NCBI RefSeq assembly: GCF_001635455.1
Contig: NZ_LWEH01000013.1
Coordinates: 124,001-188,000 of the forward strand
DNA: 64,000 nt
DNA from: Vibrio sp. HI00D65
Lineage (GTDB): Bacteria > Pseudomonadota > Gammaproteobacteria > Enterobacterales > Vibrionaceae
Direction: 5' to 3'
Shown: positions 11,362 to 23,461 of the stretch, piece by piece
How positions within the stretch are numbered: position 1 is the first letter of the stretch
How the letters are laid out: each line of letters opens with the position of its first letter
Translations under genes and position numbers: made by a program
The notes under the pieces: generated by a model
What the model was told of the DNA's origin: nothing
Databases searched by the model: none
The model's input: the letters and a program-made list of their open reading frames with translations, nothing else

Positions 11362-12954
11362 ATGAATTTAATAGATTTTGCAACATCTCCTTTATCTTTG
11401 CTTCCGCCACTTGTGGCTTTGAGCCTTGCTATCGTTACCCGCCGTGTATTGGTTTCTTTGGGTGTCGGTATCGTTATGGGTGCTATTTTACTTGCTGATT
11501 ACTCAGTGGGTAATGCCGCTAGCTACGTATTTACAAAAGCATCTGGTGTTTTCATTGAAGATGGCGGTATCAACACTTGGAATATGAGCATCATTGCTTT
11601 CCTAATTATCCTGGGAATGACAACGGCGCTACTAACACTATCTGGCGGTACTCGCGCATTCGCTGAATGGGCTCAGTCTCGCGTTAAAAGCAAGCGCGGT
11701 TCAAAACTGCTTGCAGCTTTCTTAGGCGTATTCATCTTTGTGGATGATTACTTCAATAGCTTGGCGGTAGGTGCGATCTCTCGTCCTGTAACAGACCGTT
11801 TCTATGTATCTCGCGCTAAGCTAGCTTATATTCTTGATTCTACTGCAGCTCCAATGTGTGTGATCATGCCTGCTTCTAGTTGGGGTGCTTACATCATTAC
11901 TATTATCGGTGGCATCCTAGTAACACACGGTGTGACTGAGTATTCAGCCCTCGGCGCTTACGTTCGCCTAATTCCAATGAACTTCTATGCGGTATTTGCA
12001 CTTCTTATGGTGTTCGCAGTGGCGTGGTTCGGTCTAGATATTGGTAAGATGCGTGATCACGAGATCGAAGCATCTCAAGGTCGTGGCTTTGAAGGTGACA
12101 ATGACAGCCAACAAGCTCACGATTTAAATGAAGAGCTAGATATCGAAGAGAGCGAGAATGGTTCTGTTTCTGACTTAATCATGCCGATCGTTTCATTGAT
12201 CGTCGCGACGGTTGCAGCGATGCTTTACACTGGCGGCCAAGCGCTAGCTGCTGACGGTCAAGCGTTTAATCTACTTGGTGCATTCGAAAATACAGATGTT
12301 GGTAAGTCTCTTGTTTACGGTGGCATCATCGGTCTTCTTGTTGCACTTGCGACCGTATTTAAGCAGAAGTTATCTATGGCAGGCATCGCAAGAACGATGT
12401 GGATCGGTGCAAGCTCTATGTTTGGCGCTATCCTAATTCTTGTGTTTGCTTGGACTATCGGTTCTGTAATCGGTGACATGAAAACAGGTACGTACTTGTC
12501 TTCTCTAGTAACAGGCAGCATTGATTACCACTGGTTACCGGTTATCTTGTTCCTACTTGCAGGCATCATGGCTTTCTCTACCGGTACTTCATGGGGTACG
12601 TTCGGTATTATGCTACCTATCGCGGGTGATATGGCTGCAGCATCGGATATTGCACTGATTCTTCCTATGCTAAGTGCGGTTCTAGCGGGCGCTGTGTTTG
12701 GTGACCACTGTTCTCCAATTTCAGATACAACGATTCTGTCTTCGACAGGTGCTCGTTGTAACCACATCGACCACGTATCAACACAGCTTCCATACGCGTT
12801 ATCAGTAGCGTTTGTATCGTGCATAGGCTTTATTACCCTAGGTATGACAGCTTCTATCGGTATTGCATTCAGCGCGGCAGCTCTAACGTTCGTCGCTGTG
12901 TGTTTCGCTCTGGCTTATTTCTCTCGCTGCAAAATGGCGACATGCAAAAGCTAA
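11362..12954 (+). CDS. NhaC-family transporter, predicted lysine importer
   Basis: This is a polytopic membrane protein of 530 residues with about 12 hydrophobic segments. It belongs to the NhaC Na+/H+ antiporter superfamily, as shown by LGVFIFVDDYFNSLAVG, the DSTAAPMCVIMPASSWG loop and GDHCSPISDTTILSSTGA near the C-terminus. A lysine riboswitch lies directly upstream. NhaC-type proteins under this riboswitch have been proposed as lysine transporters (LysW), so lysine uptake is a better prediction than plain Na+/H+ exchange. That role is inferred from regulation, not seen in the sequence. I start at the ATG at 11362, after GAAG, rather than at the TTG at 11353. A strong terminator follows. 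Confidence 0.88.
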   Translation: MNLIDFATSPLSLLPPLVALSLAIVTRRVLVSLGVGIVMGAILLADYSVGNAASYVFTKASGVFIEDGGINTWNMSIIAFLIILGMTTALLTLSGGTRAFAEWAQSRVKSKRGSKLLAAFLGVFIFVDDYFNSLAVGAISRPVTDRFYVSRAKLAYILDSTAAPMCVIMPASSWGAYIITIIGGILVTHGVTEYSALGAYVRLIPMNFYAVFALLMVFAVAWFGLDIGKMRDHEIEASQGRGFEGDNDSQQAHDLNEELDIEESENGSVSDLIMPIVSLIVATVAAMLYTGGQALAADGQAFNLLGAFENTDVGKSLVYGGIIGLLVALATVFKQKLSMAGIARTMWIGASSMFGAILILVFAWTIGSVIGDMKTGTYLSSLVTGSIDYHWLPVILFLLAGIMAFSTGTSWGTFGIMLPIAGDMAAASDIALILPMLSAVLAGAVFGDHCSPISDTTILSSTGARCNHIDHVSTQLPYALSVAFVSCIGFITLGMTASIGIAFSAAALTFVAVCFALAYFSRCKMATCKS

Positions 12955-12980
12955 AAACGAAAGTTAATCAGTAAGCTATC

Positions 12981-13006
12981 AGGGAGGCGTTAGCCTCCCT
13001 TTTTTG
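12981..13006 (+). terminator. Terminator of the NhaC-family gene
   Basis: A perfect 8-bp stem AGGGAGGC / GCCTCCCT with a GTTA loop is followed by six T. Confidence 0.9.
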
Positions 13007-13121
13007 TGCCTGTTAATTTAATTTTAAGTTTCGAGAAAAAAGTTCGAATTAATGGTTGAAAAAGGAACTTACCTTGGTTAGTGTGGAGATAAGACAGCAA
13101 ACAACCTAATAAATGATAATT

Positions 13122-13169
13122 ATGCGTAAATTAGTAATGAACATTCACCACCATCATCACCCTAACTAG
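13122..13169 (+). CDS. hisL: his operon leader peptide HisL
   Basis: This 15-residue peptide, MRKLVMNIHHHHHPN, contains five consecutive histidine codons and stops at TAG (13167-13169). Ribosome stalling at the histidine codons when charged tRNA-His is scarce would favour the antiterminator over the terminator at 13242-13278. It lies about 165 bases before hisG. It is shorter than usual gene-finder limits, but the run of histidine codons is diagnostic. Confidence 0.95.
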   Translation: MRKLVMNIHHHHHPN

Positions 13170-13193
13170 TCTTTCGGGGAGATTTACGTATAC

Positions 13194-13278
13194 CCGGGAG
13201 CAAGATTACTCCCGGAGGTTAAGTCAAAAGAATTTAGATTTAAACCCTCGGGATGACAGAGTCTTCCGAGGGTTTTTT
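13194..13278 (+). terminator. his operon attenuator
   Basis: Two mutually relevant hairpins follow hisL. The upstream one is CCGGGAG / CTCCCGG at 13194-13215. The terminator is AACCCTCGG / CCGAGGGTT at 13242-13274, followed by further T (a run of six T ending at 13278). The CTTTCGGGGAG segment just after hisL (13171 onwards) offers alternative pairing partners. This is classical histidine attenuation. Confidence 0.88.
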
Positions 13279-13334
13279 AGTTTTAGCGCTTTGAAATAAT
13301 CAATAAATTCAAATATTTGCACAGGGATACAGCA

Positions 13335-14231
13335 ATGCAGACACAACGCCTAAGAATCGCAATTCAAAAGAAAGGTCGCCTAAGTAAAGAGTGCCAAGAC
13401 CTACTAAAAAAATGTGGTGTTAAATTTAACATCATGGGTGAGCGCCTAGTCGTTCATTCACTAAATATGCCTATTGACCTGCTGCTAGTTCGTGATGACG
13501 ACATCCCAGGTCTCATCATGGATGGTGTGGTTGACCTTGGTTTTATCGGTGAAAACGAGCTTGAAGAAGTTCGCCTAGATCGCCTTGCTCTTAAAGAGCC
13601 TGCAGAGTTCGAAACACTACGTCGTCTAGATTTCGGTGGCTGCCGTTTATCTATCGCAATTAACAAAGATGAACAGTACAACGGCCCACAAGATCTAGCG
13701 GGCAAGCGTATTGCAACAACCTACCCACAACTACTTAAAGCCTACATGGACGAGCAGGGTGTTGACTTCAGCACTTGTATGCTAACAGGCTCGGTTGAAG
13801 TCGCTCCTCGCGCTGGCCTAGCTGACGCAATCGCGGACTTGGTTTCTACCGGCGCAACGCTAGAAGCAAACGGCCTAAAAGAAGCGGAAGTGATTTTTCA
13901 GTCTAAAGCGACTTTGATTCAACGTACTGGTGAATTTGACGCAGACAAAACGGCATTGATTGAAAAACTACTGACTCGTATGCAGGGTGTTCAACAAGCG
14001 AAAGAGTCGAAGTATATCATGCTACACGCGCCAACATCTCAGCTTGAGCAAATCAAAGCACTACTGCCTGGCGCTGAGGATCCAACAGTACTGCCACTTT
14101 CAACAGACAAAGATAAAGTTGCCGTTCACCTAGTAAGTACCGAGAACTTGTTCTGGGAAACGATGGAACAGCTGAAAGAGTTAGGCGCAAGCTCGATTCT
14201 AGTACTACCAATCGAAAAAATGATGGGGTAA
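13335..14231 (+). CDS. hisG: ATP phosphoribosyltransferase HisG
   Basis: HisG joins ATP and PRPP in the first, feedback-inhibited step of histidine synthesis. The 298-residue protein is the long form, with a C-terminal ACT-like histidine-binding domain (about residues 225-298). It starts [17 protein letters not shown] and contains DLGFIGEN and the PRPP-binding segment [19 protein letters not shown] chose the ATG at 13335, behind CAGGGATAC, over the TTG at 13317. The stop overlaps the hisD region (TAATG). It is the first structural gene of an eight-gene his operon controlled by the upstream attenuator. Confidence 0.96.
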   Translation: MQTQRLRIAIQKKGRLSKECQDLLKKCGVKFNIMGERLVVHSLNMPIDLLLVRDDDIPGLIMDGVVDLGFIGENELEEVRLDRLALKEPAEFETLRRLDFGGCRLSIAINKDEQYNGPQDLAGKRIATTYPQLLKAYMDEQGVDFSTCMLTGSVEVAPRAGLADAIADLVSTGATLEANGLKEAEVIFQSKATLIQRTGEFDADKTALIEKLLTRMQGVQQAKESKYIMLHAPTSQLEQIKALLPGAEDPTVLPLSTDKDKVAVHLVSTENLFWETMEQLKELGASSILVLPIEKMMG

Positions 14232-14236
14232 TGACG

Positions 14237-15532
14237 ATGAGAACCGTTGTTTGGCAATCTTTAAGTGAATCACAGCAAGACTCGGTATTAGAGCGTCCTG
14301 CTATTGCTGCAGGTGCAAACATCACAGCGACAGTTTCTGATGTTATTGCAAAAGTACGAAATGAAGGCGATGCAGCGCTTAAAGAACTGACTGAGAAGTT
14401 TGACCGCGTTACTCCAAAATCAATTCGAGTGAACTCGGATGAAATTGAAGAAGCAAGCGCTCGTTTAACTCCAGAAATGAAGCAGGCGCTAGAACAAGCT
14501 TACAGCAATATTGCTAAGTTCCACGAAGCACAGAAACCTCAACCAATTAAGGTTGAGACGCAACCAGGTGTTATGTGTGAGCAAGTGACACGTGCGATTA
14601 ACACGGTTGGTCTGTACATCCCAGGTGGCAGTGCGCCGCTTCCGTCAACGGTTCTTATGTTAGGTGTTCCCGCTCAAATCGCAGGTTGTCGCAAGGTTGT
14701 ACTTTGTTCGCCTCCGCCAATCGCTGACGAAATTTTGTATGTCGCTAAGCTTTGTAAGATCGATGAGGTTTACAATGTTGGTGGTGGTCAAGCGGTTGCT
14801 GCGATGGCCTACGGTACGGAAAGTGTTGCTAAAGTCGATAAGATTTTCGGCCCAGGTAATGCTTTTGTGACTGAAGCAAAACGCCAAGTAAGCAACGACT
14901 TCCGCGGCGCGGCGATTGATATGCCAGCGGGCCCATCAGAAGTGCTAGTCATTGCTGATGAAACAGCAGACGCAGACTTCATTGCTGCTGACTTGTTGAG
15001 CCAAGCGGAGCACGGTCCTGACTCTCAAGTGGTGTTGGTCACACCTTCTCCATTGATTGCGGATCAAGTGACCGATTCCGTTCAAAAACAATTGAAAGAG
15101 TTGTCTCGTGCGAGTATCGCTCAGCAAGCATTGGCATCAAGCCTAATCATCATTGCTGAATCCATCACTCAAGCGATTGCGATTTCAAACTTCTACGGTC
15201 CTGAACACTTGATCGTTCAAACCAAGAACCCACGTGAATTGCTGCCATTGCTAGACAATGCAGGCTCTATCTTCCTTGGCGATTGGTCTCCAGAATCGGC
15301 AGGCGATTATGCTTCTGGTACTAACCACGTATTGCCGACTTACGGTTACACCAAGACATACTCTAGCCTTGGTTTAGCTGATTTCTCAAAACGTATGACA
15401 GTACAAGAATTGAGCGCTGATGGGCTAAAAGGCTTAGCTCCAACAGTTGTTACTATGGCGGAAGCCGAAGGCTTGGATGCTCACAAACGTGCTGTGACTA
15501 TTCGAGTTGAAAAGTTAAACCAAGTTAAATAA
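14237..15532 (+). CDS. hisD: Histidinol dehydrogenase HisD
   Basis: HisD oxidises L-histidinol to L-histidine in two NAD-dependent steps using zinc. It is 431 residues from [14 protein letters not shown]. Conserved features include [29 protein letters not shown], the zinc-site segment [12 protein letters not shown] and the catalytic region [10 protein letters not shown]. An ATG two codons earlier (14231), overlapping the hisG stop, is also possible. I prefer 14237 because GGGG then sits at normal spacing. hisC follows after 9 bases. Confidence 0.95.
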   Translation: MRTVVWQSLSESQQDSVLERPAIAAGANITATVSDVIAKVRNEGDAALKELTEKFDRVTPKSIRVNSDEIEEASARLTPEMKQALEQAYSNIAKFHEAQKPQPIKVETQPGVMCEQVTRAINTVGLYIPGGSAPLPSTVLMLGVPAQIAGCRKVVLCSPPPIADEILYVAKLCKIDEVYNVGGGQAVAAMAYGTESVAKVDKIFGPGNAFVTEAKRQVSNDFRGAAIDMPAGPSEVLVIADETADADFIAADLLSQAEHGPDSQVVLVTPSPLIADQVTDSVQKQLKELSRASIAQQALASSLIIIAESITQAIAISNFYGPEHLIVQTKNPRELLPLLDNAGSIFLGDWSPESAGDYASGTNHVLPTYGYTKTYSSLGLADFSKRMTVQELSADGLKGLAPTVVTMAEAEGLDAHKRAVTIRVEKLNQVK

Positions 15533-16582
<1,050 letters not shown>

Positions 16583-16609
16583 CGAAAGGCTTGCCAGTAA
16601 TAACATTTG

Positions 16610-16636
16610 TCAGCCTTGATTCGATAAACAGGCTGA
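16610..16636 (+). other. Hairpin in the hisC-hisB gap
   Basis: A perfect 7-bp stem TCAGCCT / AGGCTGA with a 13-base loop has no T-tract after it, so it is not an intrinsic terminator. It lies in the only large gap of an otherwise tightly packed operon and may affect mRNA processing or stability. This role is inferred. Confidence 0.6.
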
Positions 16637-16711
16637 TAAATGAAACTTATATTTTGGGTTAGCGTTTAATTTTAGCTAGGCCACCAGATTTAAAATTAAA
16701 AGGAAGTTCAA

Positions 16712-17800
16712 GTGAGTAAACAACAAAAAATACTTTTTATAGACCGCGACGGCACCTTAATTGTTGAGCCGCCAGTCGATTTTCAAGTAGACCGTTTAGA
16801 CAAACTGAAATTTGAACCGCTAGTGATTCCTAGCCTGCTTGCACTGCAAGACGCTGGCTACCGCTTAGTAATGGTAACTAACCAAGATGGACTTGGTACT
16901 GATAACTACCCACAAGAAGATTTCGATGCGCCACATAACATGATGATTGATTTCTTTGAATCTCAAGGCGTAAAGTTTGATGACGTGCTTATTTGCCCTC
17001 ACTTTGACGAAGACAACTGCTCTTGCCGTAAGCCAAAATTGGGCATGGTTAAAGAGTACCTGCAAGGCGGTAAAGTAGACTTCCAACACTCTGTTGTGAT
17101 TGGTGATCGCGTGACTGACCTGCAATTGGCAGAGAACATGGCAATCCGTGGTATTCAGTATGGTCCGGATGCTGAAACAGAAGGCACACTTAACTGGCCA
17201 CAAATTGTTAAAGACTTAACGGTCAACGCTCGTGTTGCTGAAGTGATTCGAACTACGAAAGAAACGGACATTAAGGTAGCGGTAAACCTTGATGAAACGG
17301 GCGACAACAAGATTGACACTGGTATGGGTTTCTTCGACCATATGCTTGATCAAATTGCAACGCACGGTGGTTTCCAAATGAACCTGACTGTGAAAGGCGA
17401 TCTGCACATTGACGATCACCACACGGTAGAAGACACAGCGCTTGCGTTAGGCCAAGCTTTGAAAGATGCGCTAGGCGACAAACGTGGCATTGGCCGCTTT
17501 GGTTTTAGCTTGCCAATGGATGAGTGTTTAGCTCAGTGTGCGTTAGACCTTTCTGGCCGTCCATACCTGAAGTTTGATGCAGAGTTTAGCCGCGAGCAAG
17601 TGGGGGACCTGTCAACGGAAATGGTGGTTCACTTCTTCCGTTCTCTAACTGACACGCTAGCTTGTACGCTACACCTTTCTTCTGCTGGCAATAATGATCA
17701 CCACATTATTGAGAGCCTATTCAAAGCATTTGGTCGTACTATGCGCCAAGCAATTAAAGTTGAAGGTAACGATTTACCAAGCAGCAAAGGCGTTCTGTAA
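16712..17800 (+). CDS. hisB: Bifunctional histidinol-phosphatase / imidazoleglycerol-phosphate dehydratase HisB
   Basis: HisB performs steps 7 and 9 of histidine synthesis. The N-terminal HAD phosphatase domain (about residues 1-165) begins FIDRDGTLI and has the zinc-loop cysteines in [14 protein letters not shown]. The C-terminal dehydratase domain (about 168-362) carries [17 protein letters not shown] and the second metal-binding NNDHHIIES motif. The start codon is GTG behind AGGAAGTTCAA. The fused architecture is typical of enterobacteria and vibrios. hisH follows after 9 bases. Confidence 0.96.
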   Translation: MSKQQKILFIDRDGTLIVEPPVDFQVDRLDKLKFEPLVIPSLLALQDAGYRLVMVTNQDGLGTDNYPQEDFDAPHNMMIDFFESQGVKFDDVLICPHFDEDNCSCRKPKLGMVKEYLQGGKVDFQHSVVIGDRVTDLQLAENMAIRGIQYGPDAETEGTLNWPQIVKDLTVNARVAEVIRTTKETDIKVAVNLDETGDNKIDTGMGFFDHMLDQIATHGGFQMNLTVKGDLHIDDHHTVEDTALALGQALKDALGDKRGIGRFGFSLPMDECLAQCALDLSGRPYLKFDAEFSREQVGDLSTEMVVHFFRSLTDTLACTLHLSSAGNNDHHIIESLFKAFGRTMRQAIKVEGNDLPSSKGVL

Positions 17801-17809
17801 GGAATCGGT

Positions 17810-18424
17810 ATGAAAGAGCAGAAAGTAGTTATTATTGATACGGGTTGTGCCAACGTCTCATCGGTTAAATTTGCGATTGAACGTCTAGGGTACACCGTTG
17901 AAATTTCAAAAGAGCCAGAAGTGGTTCTTGCAGCCGACAAGCTATTTCTACCTGGTGTAGGTACAGCAAATGAAGCAATGAAAAACTTACAAGAGCGCGA
18001 TCTTGTCGCTCTTGTAAAGCAAGTAGAGAAGCCTCTGCTTGGTATTTGTTTAGGCATGCAGCTTCTTGGTAAGTTATCTCAAGAAAAAGGCCAAAAGGCC
18101 GATGAGCTAGTTGAATGTTTAGGCTTGTGTGAGGGTGAAGTTCGTTTACTGGATACGGGCGATTTACCACTGCCACACATGGGCTGGAACACAGTCACTG
18201 CAACACCGAATCACTCTCTATTTAAAGACATTGAAGAAGGCGAGTACTTTTACTTTGTTCACAGCTTCGCAATGCCAGTAGGTGACTACACCATCGCACA
18301 GTGTAATTACGGCAATCCGTTTACCGCAGCGGTGCAAAGCGGTAACTATTATGGTGTTCAGTTCCACCCAGAACGTTCATCAAAAGCTGGTTCTAAACTG
18401 ATTCAGAACTTCTTGGAATTGTAA
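17810..18424 (+). CDS. hisH: Imidazole glycerol phosphate synthase glutaminase subunit HisH
   Basis: HisH releases ammonia from glutamine and channels it to HisF. The 204-residue class I glutamine amidotransferase has its nucleophile C80 in [10 protein letters not shown]. The remaining triad is the His-Glu pair in [11 protein letters not shown] near residues 184-186. GGAATCGGT precedes the ATG. It works as a heterodimer with HisF, encoded two genes downstream. Confidence 0.96.
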   Translation: MKEQKVVIIDTGCANVSSVKFAIERLGYTVEISKEPEVVLAADKLFLPGVGTANEAMKNLQERDLVALVKQVEKPLLGICLGMQLLGKLSQEKGQKADELVECLGLCEGEVRLLDTGDLPLPHMGWNTVTATPNHSLFKDIEEGEYFYFVHSFAMPVGDYTIAQCNYGNPFTAAVQSGNYYGVQFHPERSSKAGSKLIQNFLEL

Positions 18425-18433
18425 TAAGGATTA

Positions 18434-18452
18434 GGCAGCGGCTGACGTTGCC
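18434..18452 (+). other. Hairpin in the hisH-hisA gap
   Basis: The stem GGCAGCG / CGTTGCC (7 bp with one G-T pair) and its GCTGA loop lie between the hisH stop and the AAGGAA ribosome site of hisA. There is no T-tract. It may modulate hisA translation or mRNA decay. Confidence 0.55.
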
Positions 18453-18467
18453 ATATAAGGAATGTAA

Positions 18468-19956
<1,489 letters not shown>

Positions 19957-19960
<4 letters not shown>

Positions 19961-20592
19961 GTTTTGCAGCGACAGAAGTAAATACGCTAGCTGAACGTAT
20001 CAATTGGGATAAAGTCGACGGTCTCGTCCCTGCGATTGTACAAGATTTCCAGTCAAGCCAAGTGCTGATGATGGGTTACATGAACCAAGATGCGCTAGCA
20101 AAGACGGGCGAAACAGGTCAAGTGACCTTCTTCTCTCGTACTAAAGAGCGCCTCTGGACTAAAGGTGAGACTTCAGGAAATGTTCTGCAACTGGTGAATA
20201 TGTCACTGGACTGCGACAACGATACCTTGCTAGTAAAAGTGAACCCAATTGGTCCTACGTGTCACTTGGGTACGACAACATGCTGGGATTCTGATCCACA
20301 GGAAGAGTCTCAGATGGTGTGGCTTCATCAACTTGAGCAGCTACTGGCTGCCCGCAAGGACGCAGATCCTTACTCTTCTTACACTGCCAGCTTATATGCC
20401 CGTGGCACCAAGCGTATATCGCAAAAAGTGGGTGAAGAAGGCGTTGAAGTCGCGCTTGCGGCGACGTCGGGTGATAATGCGGAATTAGTGTGTGAATCTG
20501 CGGATTTGATTTACCACTTGATGGTGCTTCTTCAAGACCAAGGCTTATCGATGAACGATGTGGTGAATATGCTAAAAGAGCGTCATAAGTAA
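19957..20592 (+). CDS. hisI: Bifunctional phosphoribosyl-AMP cyclohydrolase / phosphoribosyl-ATP pyrophosphatase HisI(E)
   Basis: The fused enzyme performs steps 2 and 3 of histidine synthesis. The cyclohydrolase half (about residues 15-120) has [28 protein letters not shown] and the zinc-site [10 protein letters not shown] and CHLGTTTCW motifs. The pyrophosphohydrolase half (about 125-211) has [21 protein letters not shown]. It is the last gene of the operon and is followed by a terminator. Confidence 0.96.
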
Positions 20593-20621
20593 GCTTTCTT
20601 TCAGATATATCTAGATTAGCT

Positions 20622-20657
20622 AAGGCCCCGTTAACAACTATGTTTACGGGGCTTTTT
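20622..20657 (+). terminator. his operon terminator
   Basis: The stem GCCCCGT / ACGGGGC, with a 14-base loop that can pair further, is followed by TTTTT. Confidence 0.85.
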
Positions 20658-20689
20658 GAGTGTTCTATCCTGTGTATCTCTTCCACATT

Positions 20690-20745
20690 TAGGTCTCGTC
20701 ATTCCGAGGAGCCTAAGTGACATCAGGAATCTCTACTTCTAATCT
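20690..20745. repeat. Probable dispersed intergenic palindromic repeat
   Basis: Read on the minus strand, this segment has the layout AGATTCCTGA...CTCCTCGGAATGACGAGA. That pattern, ATTCC ... GGAATGACGA around a short variable core, is common to short intergenic palindromic repeats in many proteobacterial genomes. Only one copy lies in this window, so the call rests on resemblance. Confidence 0.4.
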
Positions 20746-20764
20746 GGCTTCCTATGCGTACGAG

Positions 20765-21274
20765 TTAGCCACAGCACTTCTTGTATTTCTTACCGCTGCC
20801 ACAAATACACGGGTCATTACGGCCGATCTTAAAGCTCTCTACGGTTTGGTTTAGGCGAGGGTCAATCATAGGCTCAGGTTGGCTTTGTTCTGGAAACTCA
20901 CCATCGATATAGAACCAATGGCCGTTTTCACGAACGAAACGAGAGCGTTCTTGCATACAGTATTGCGCGCCATCTTCATTAAAATAGGCTTTAAATTCAA
21001 CATAGCCCTCGTTTTCGTGGGAACCAGCAGCAGTGTCGATAACTTCTAAGCCTGCCCAATCACTGTTGATCGAATCAGCAATGCCTTCTCTTTGTACTTC
21101 AGCATTGCAGCTAGGATGGTAGGTAGCAACCACATAATCGACCAACCCTAAAACATGCGCGGAATAACGCGAGCGCATCAACTGCTCTGGCGTTTCAACT
21201 GAGCTGTGATCAAGGTGTGCTGATTCACAGCACTGAAGGTAATTATTGTTGCTACCACATGGGCATAAAGACAT
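20765..21274 (-). CDS. YchJ family SEC-C metal-binding protein
   Basis: The 169-residue product has a zinc-binding SEC-C type motif at each end: [13 protein letters not shown] at residues 4-16 and [18 protein letters not shown] at the C-terminus. An NTF2-like YchJ middle domain lies between them (about residues 25-130, containing [12 protein letters not shown]). The family's biochemical role is not established. I chose the ATG at 21274, behind ACAGGATCTGACT, instead of the upstream ATG at 21313, because MSLCPCGS is the family start. It converges on the his operon. Confidence 0.88.
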   Translation of the reverse strand: MSLCPCGSNNNYLQCCESAHLDHSSVETPEQLMRSRYSAHVLGLVDYVVATYHPSCNAEVQREGIADSINSDWAGLEVIDTAAGSHENEGYVEFKAYFNEDGAQYCMQERSRFVRENGHWFYIDGEFPEQSQPEPMIDPRLNQTVESFKIGRNDPCICGSGKKYKKCCG

Positions 21275-21386
21275 AGTCAGATCCTGTAAAATGGCCTCTG
21301 AGTAAGAGGCCATAAATGAATGCGTTGGAGTTTAACAAGAAATTAAGGTCCACTAAAGAGGACGTTTCTACCAAGCCAATGGTTGA

Positions 21387-22598
21387 TTAAGCAGGAGCTA
21401 ACAAATCTTGCGCCCAGGCTGTCGCTTCGTCATAGGCGAGGCCGAGTTGAGCCTCACTGAGTTTGAGGAGTTTACGAATGCGGGTCGTTTCTTCCCATCG
21501 AGCTTGTTCATAAGCAACAACCATGGCTAAGACCGCACCTAATACACCTTTGCGCAGTATTAGTGCTTGTTTTATCTCTGCGTCAATTGGCACAGAATCC
21601 AGAACCTGTTTTAACGGTTGATCGAACAATGAATCTAATAACGAGAACATACCGGTTAAGAAAGCTTGTCCTGGCTCCACTTTCACGTTCATCTTTTCGA
21701 CTAACAGTTCACACTGGCGAGCGCGAATGACAGCTAAGCCGTAAAGTGAGTCAGGCTTGTCTTCCTTCGCAGACGCAATCGCAACAAGAGAAACAAATTT
21801 ACGCAGCTTCTGCTCTCCTAGGTAAACTAATGCTTGTCGGAAAGAGCGAATGGTCGTCGCTGAGCCACCTGCCGAGTTTACGTAGGTAAGCAGCTTATAT
21901 GAAAGCGTAACATCTAAGGTGATCAGGCGTTCTACTTCGCCAAAATCAATAGGATCGTTGGCGATCTCTTTCAACAGTTGCACGATAGTTAAAAAAGCAG
22001 GATTGAGTGCTCGAGTTTGAATCATCTCTGGCTTGCTAAAAAAGTAGCCTTGGAAGTAGCTGAAACCCGCTCTATTTGCTTCTTGATATTCCTCATAAGT
22101 CTCTACTTTTTCAGCAAGAAACTTAATATCTAACCCTTTCAATGAGCTCATGAACATCGAAGCTTTTTCAATAGAGACTAAACGAATATCGAATTTGATA
22201 ATCGATACGTAAGGTAGGAAACGCTTCCAAGCCTTACTTGGTACAAAGTCATCTAATGCAATAGTGTAACCAGCATCATAGATGGCCTTGATCGCCTCAA
22301 GTAACTCGTCAGTTGGTTCGCAGTCTTCTAGAACTTCAACGACTAAGCTTTCTTTGGGGAACAGAGTCGGGACTAAGTTGATCAGGCTTGCATAAGGGAA
22401 GTTAACGAAACCAAGTTTGTCACCCAAGGTATTGTAGTGAGTCGATAAGAAATGGTCAGATAGCAAACGACTAGTAGCGAGTTCCGGCTCTACTTCAGGG
22501 AAAGTGTTCTTAGGACCATCCCTGAATAGCAACTCGTAACCTATGGTTTTCTTGTCTGCATCGAGTATTGGTTGACGCGCTACGTATGAATATTTCAA
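21387..22598 (-). CDS. EAL-HDOD domain signalling protein
   Basis: This 403-residue protein joins an N-terminal EAL (cyclic-di-GMP phosphodiesterase) domain (about 1-195) to a C-terminal HDOD domain (about 200-390), the architecture of YuxH and the vibrio CdgJ type. EAL-type residues can be seen: YELLFR for EALLR, the asparagine in GFVNF, EVLE, ALDDF, IIKFD, AEKVE and FQGYFFSKP. However, the loop after DDF is VPSKAW instead of the usual GTG, and EAL itself reads ELL. It may therefore bind cyclic-di-GMP without efficient turnover. A soluble cytoplasmic location is expected. Vibrio relatives influence motility. Confidence 0.88.
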   Translation of the reverse strand: MKYSYVARQPILDADKKTIGYELLFRDGPKNTFPEVEPELATSRLLSDHFLSTHYNTLGDKLGFVNFPYASLINLVPTLFPKESLVVEVLEDCEPTDELLEAIKAIYDAGYTIALDDFVPSKAWKRFLPYVSIIKFDIRLVSIEKASMFMSSLKGLDIKFLAEKVETYEEYQEANRAGFSYFQGYFFSKPEMIQTRALNPAFLTIVQLLKEIANDPIDFGEVERLITLDVTLSYKLLTYVNSAGGSATTIRSFRQALVYLGEQKLRKFVSLVAIASAKEDKPDSLYGLAVIRARQCELLVEKMNVKVEPGQAFLTGMFSLLDSLFDQPLKQVLDSVPIDAEIKQALILRKGVLGAVLAMVVAYEQARWEETTRIRKLLKLSEAQLGLAYDEATAWAQDLLAPA

Positions 22599-22714
22599 CT
22601 TGGTACTGTGTTCGGTTTATTTCAGATAGGATAGAGAGATGATAGCTAATTCACTAGAAATTACCATATACAATCTAAGAAAGTCTGACCCACTATAATA
22701 ATCAAACTGAAAGT

Positions 22715-23461
22715 TTAAGGCTGTTGTTGAAAGCTATTGCTAAACGCTCGATTCTGTAGTTCAAAACTTTTCGGGGTAAACACCAGTACAGAGCCTTGTG
22801 TATACCAATCACCAAGTACAATACGAGTTTTAGTGCAATTGTTAGCATCAAAAGTGTGGACGTTTGGACGATGGGTATGGCCGTGGATCATGAGGTCAAC
22901 ATTGTTTTTCTCCATCACGTTTTCGACCTCTTGTTGTGACACATCCATGATGTCTAGCGACTTAGTCTGCTTATCATCTTTAATATCAGACTGAACTTTT
23001 GAAACGATTTTCTTCTTAATAAAGAATGGAATTCTGTTGAAGATCCATTGTAGCCAAGGCTGGTGTACTTTCTCACGGAAAGCGAGGTACTTTACGTCTT
23101 CAGTACATAGAGTGTCACCATGCAGTACCACGGCTTTTTGCCCGTAGATATCGATAGTCGTCACTTCGTCGAGAAGCTGCACACCAGTCTGCTTGGCAAA
23201 TCTTTTGCCGACTAAAAAGTCACGGTTACCTTGCGTGAAGTAACAAGGGACACCAGCTTTCACCAAATCGATAAATGCTTCGCGAATGGAATTGGCGAAT
23301 TCACTTTTATCGTCGTCACCAATCCAGAATTCAAACAGATCACCTAATACGTAGAGTGCATCCGCTTCTACCGCTTCATTCTTCATGAAGGTTAGGAAGC
23401 AGTCCGTAATGTCTTGTCGTGACGGAGCAAGGTGAAGGTCTGATATAAAATATGTTTTCAT
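22715..23461 (-). CDS. lpxH: UDP-2,3-diacylglucosamine diphosphatase LpxH
   Basis: LpxH cleaves UDP-2,3-diacylglucosamine to lipid X in lipid A synthesis, at the inner membrane face. The 248-residue calcineurin-type phosphoesterase has ISDLHLAPS at residues 5-13, [13 protein letters not shown] near 40-52, [18 protein letters not shown] and [10 protein letters not shown]. The ATG at 23461 is preceded by TTTTTTTAGATCT with no recognisable ribosome site. The T-run is the tail of the ppiB terminator. The ppiB-lpxH gene order is the same as in Escherichia coli. Confidence 0.95.
   Translation of the reverse strand: MKTYFISDLHLAPSRQDITDCFLTFMKNEAVEADALYVLGDLFEFWIGDDDKSEFANSIREAFIDLVKAGVPCYFTQGNRDFLVGKRFAKQTGVQLLDEVTTIDIYGQKAVVLHGDTLCTEDVKYLAFREKVHQPWLQWIFNRIPFFIKKKIVSKVQSDIKDDKQTKSLDIMDVSQQEVENVMEKNNVDLMIHGHTHRPNVHTFDANNCTKTRIVLGDWYTQGSVLVFTPKSFELQNRAFSNSFQQQP

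Noticed and set aside
12525-12824. 99-codon frame antisense to the NhaC-family gene
   Set aside because: It lies wholly within conserved coding sequence on the other strand and its product has no recognisable features.
13194-13215. The CCGGGAG/CTCCCGG hairpin as an independent terminator
   Set aside because: No T-tract follows; it fits better as an intermediate structure of the histidine attenuator.
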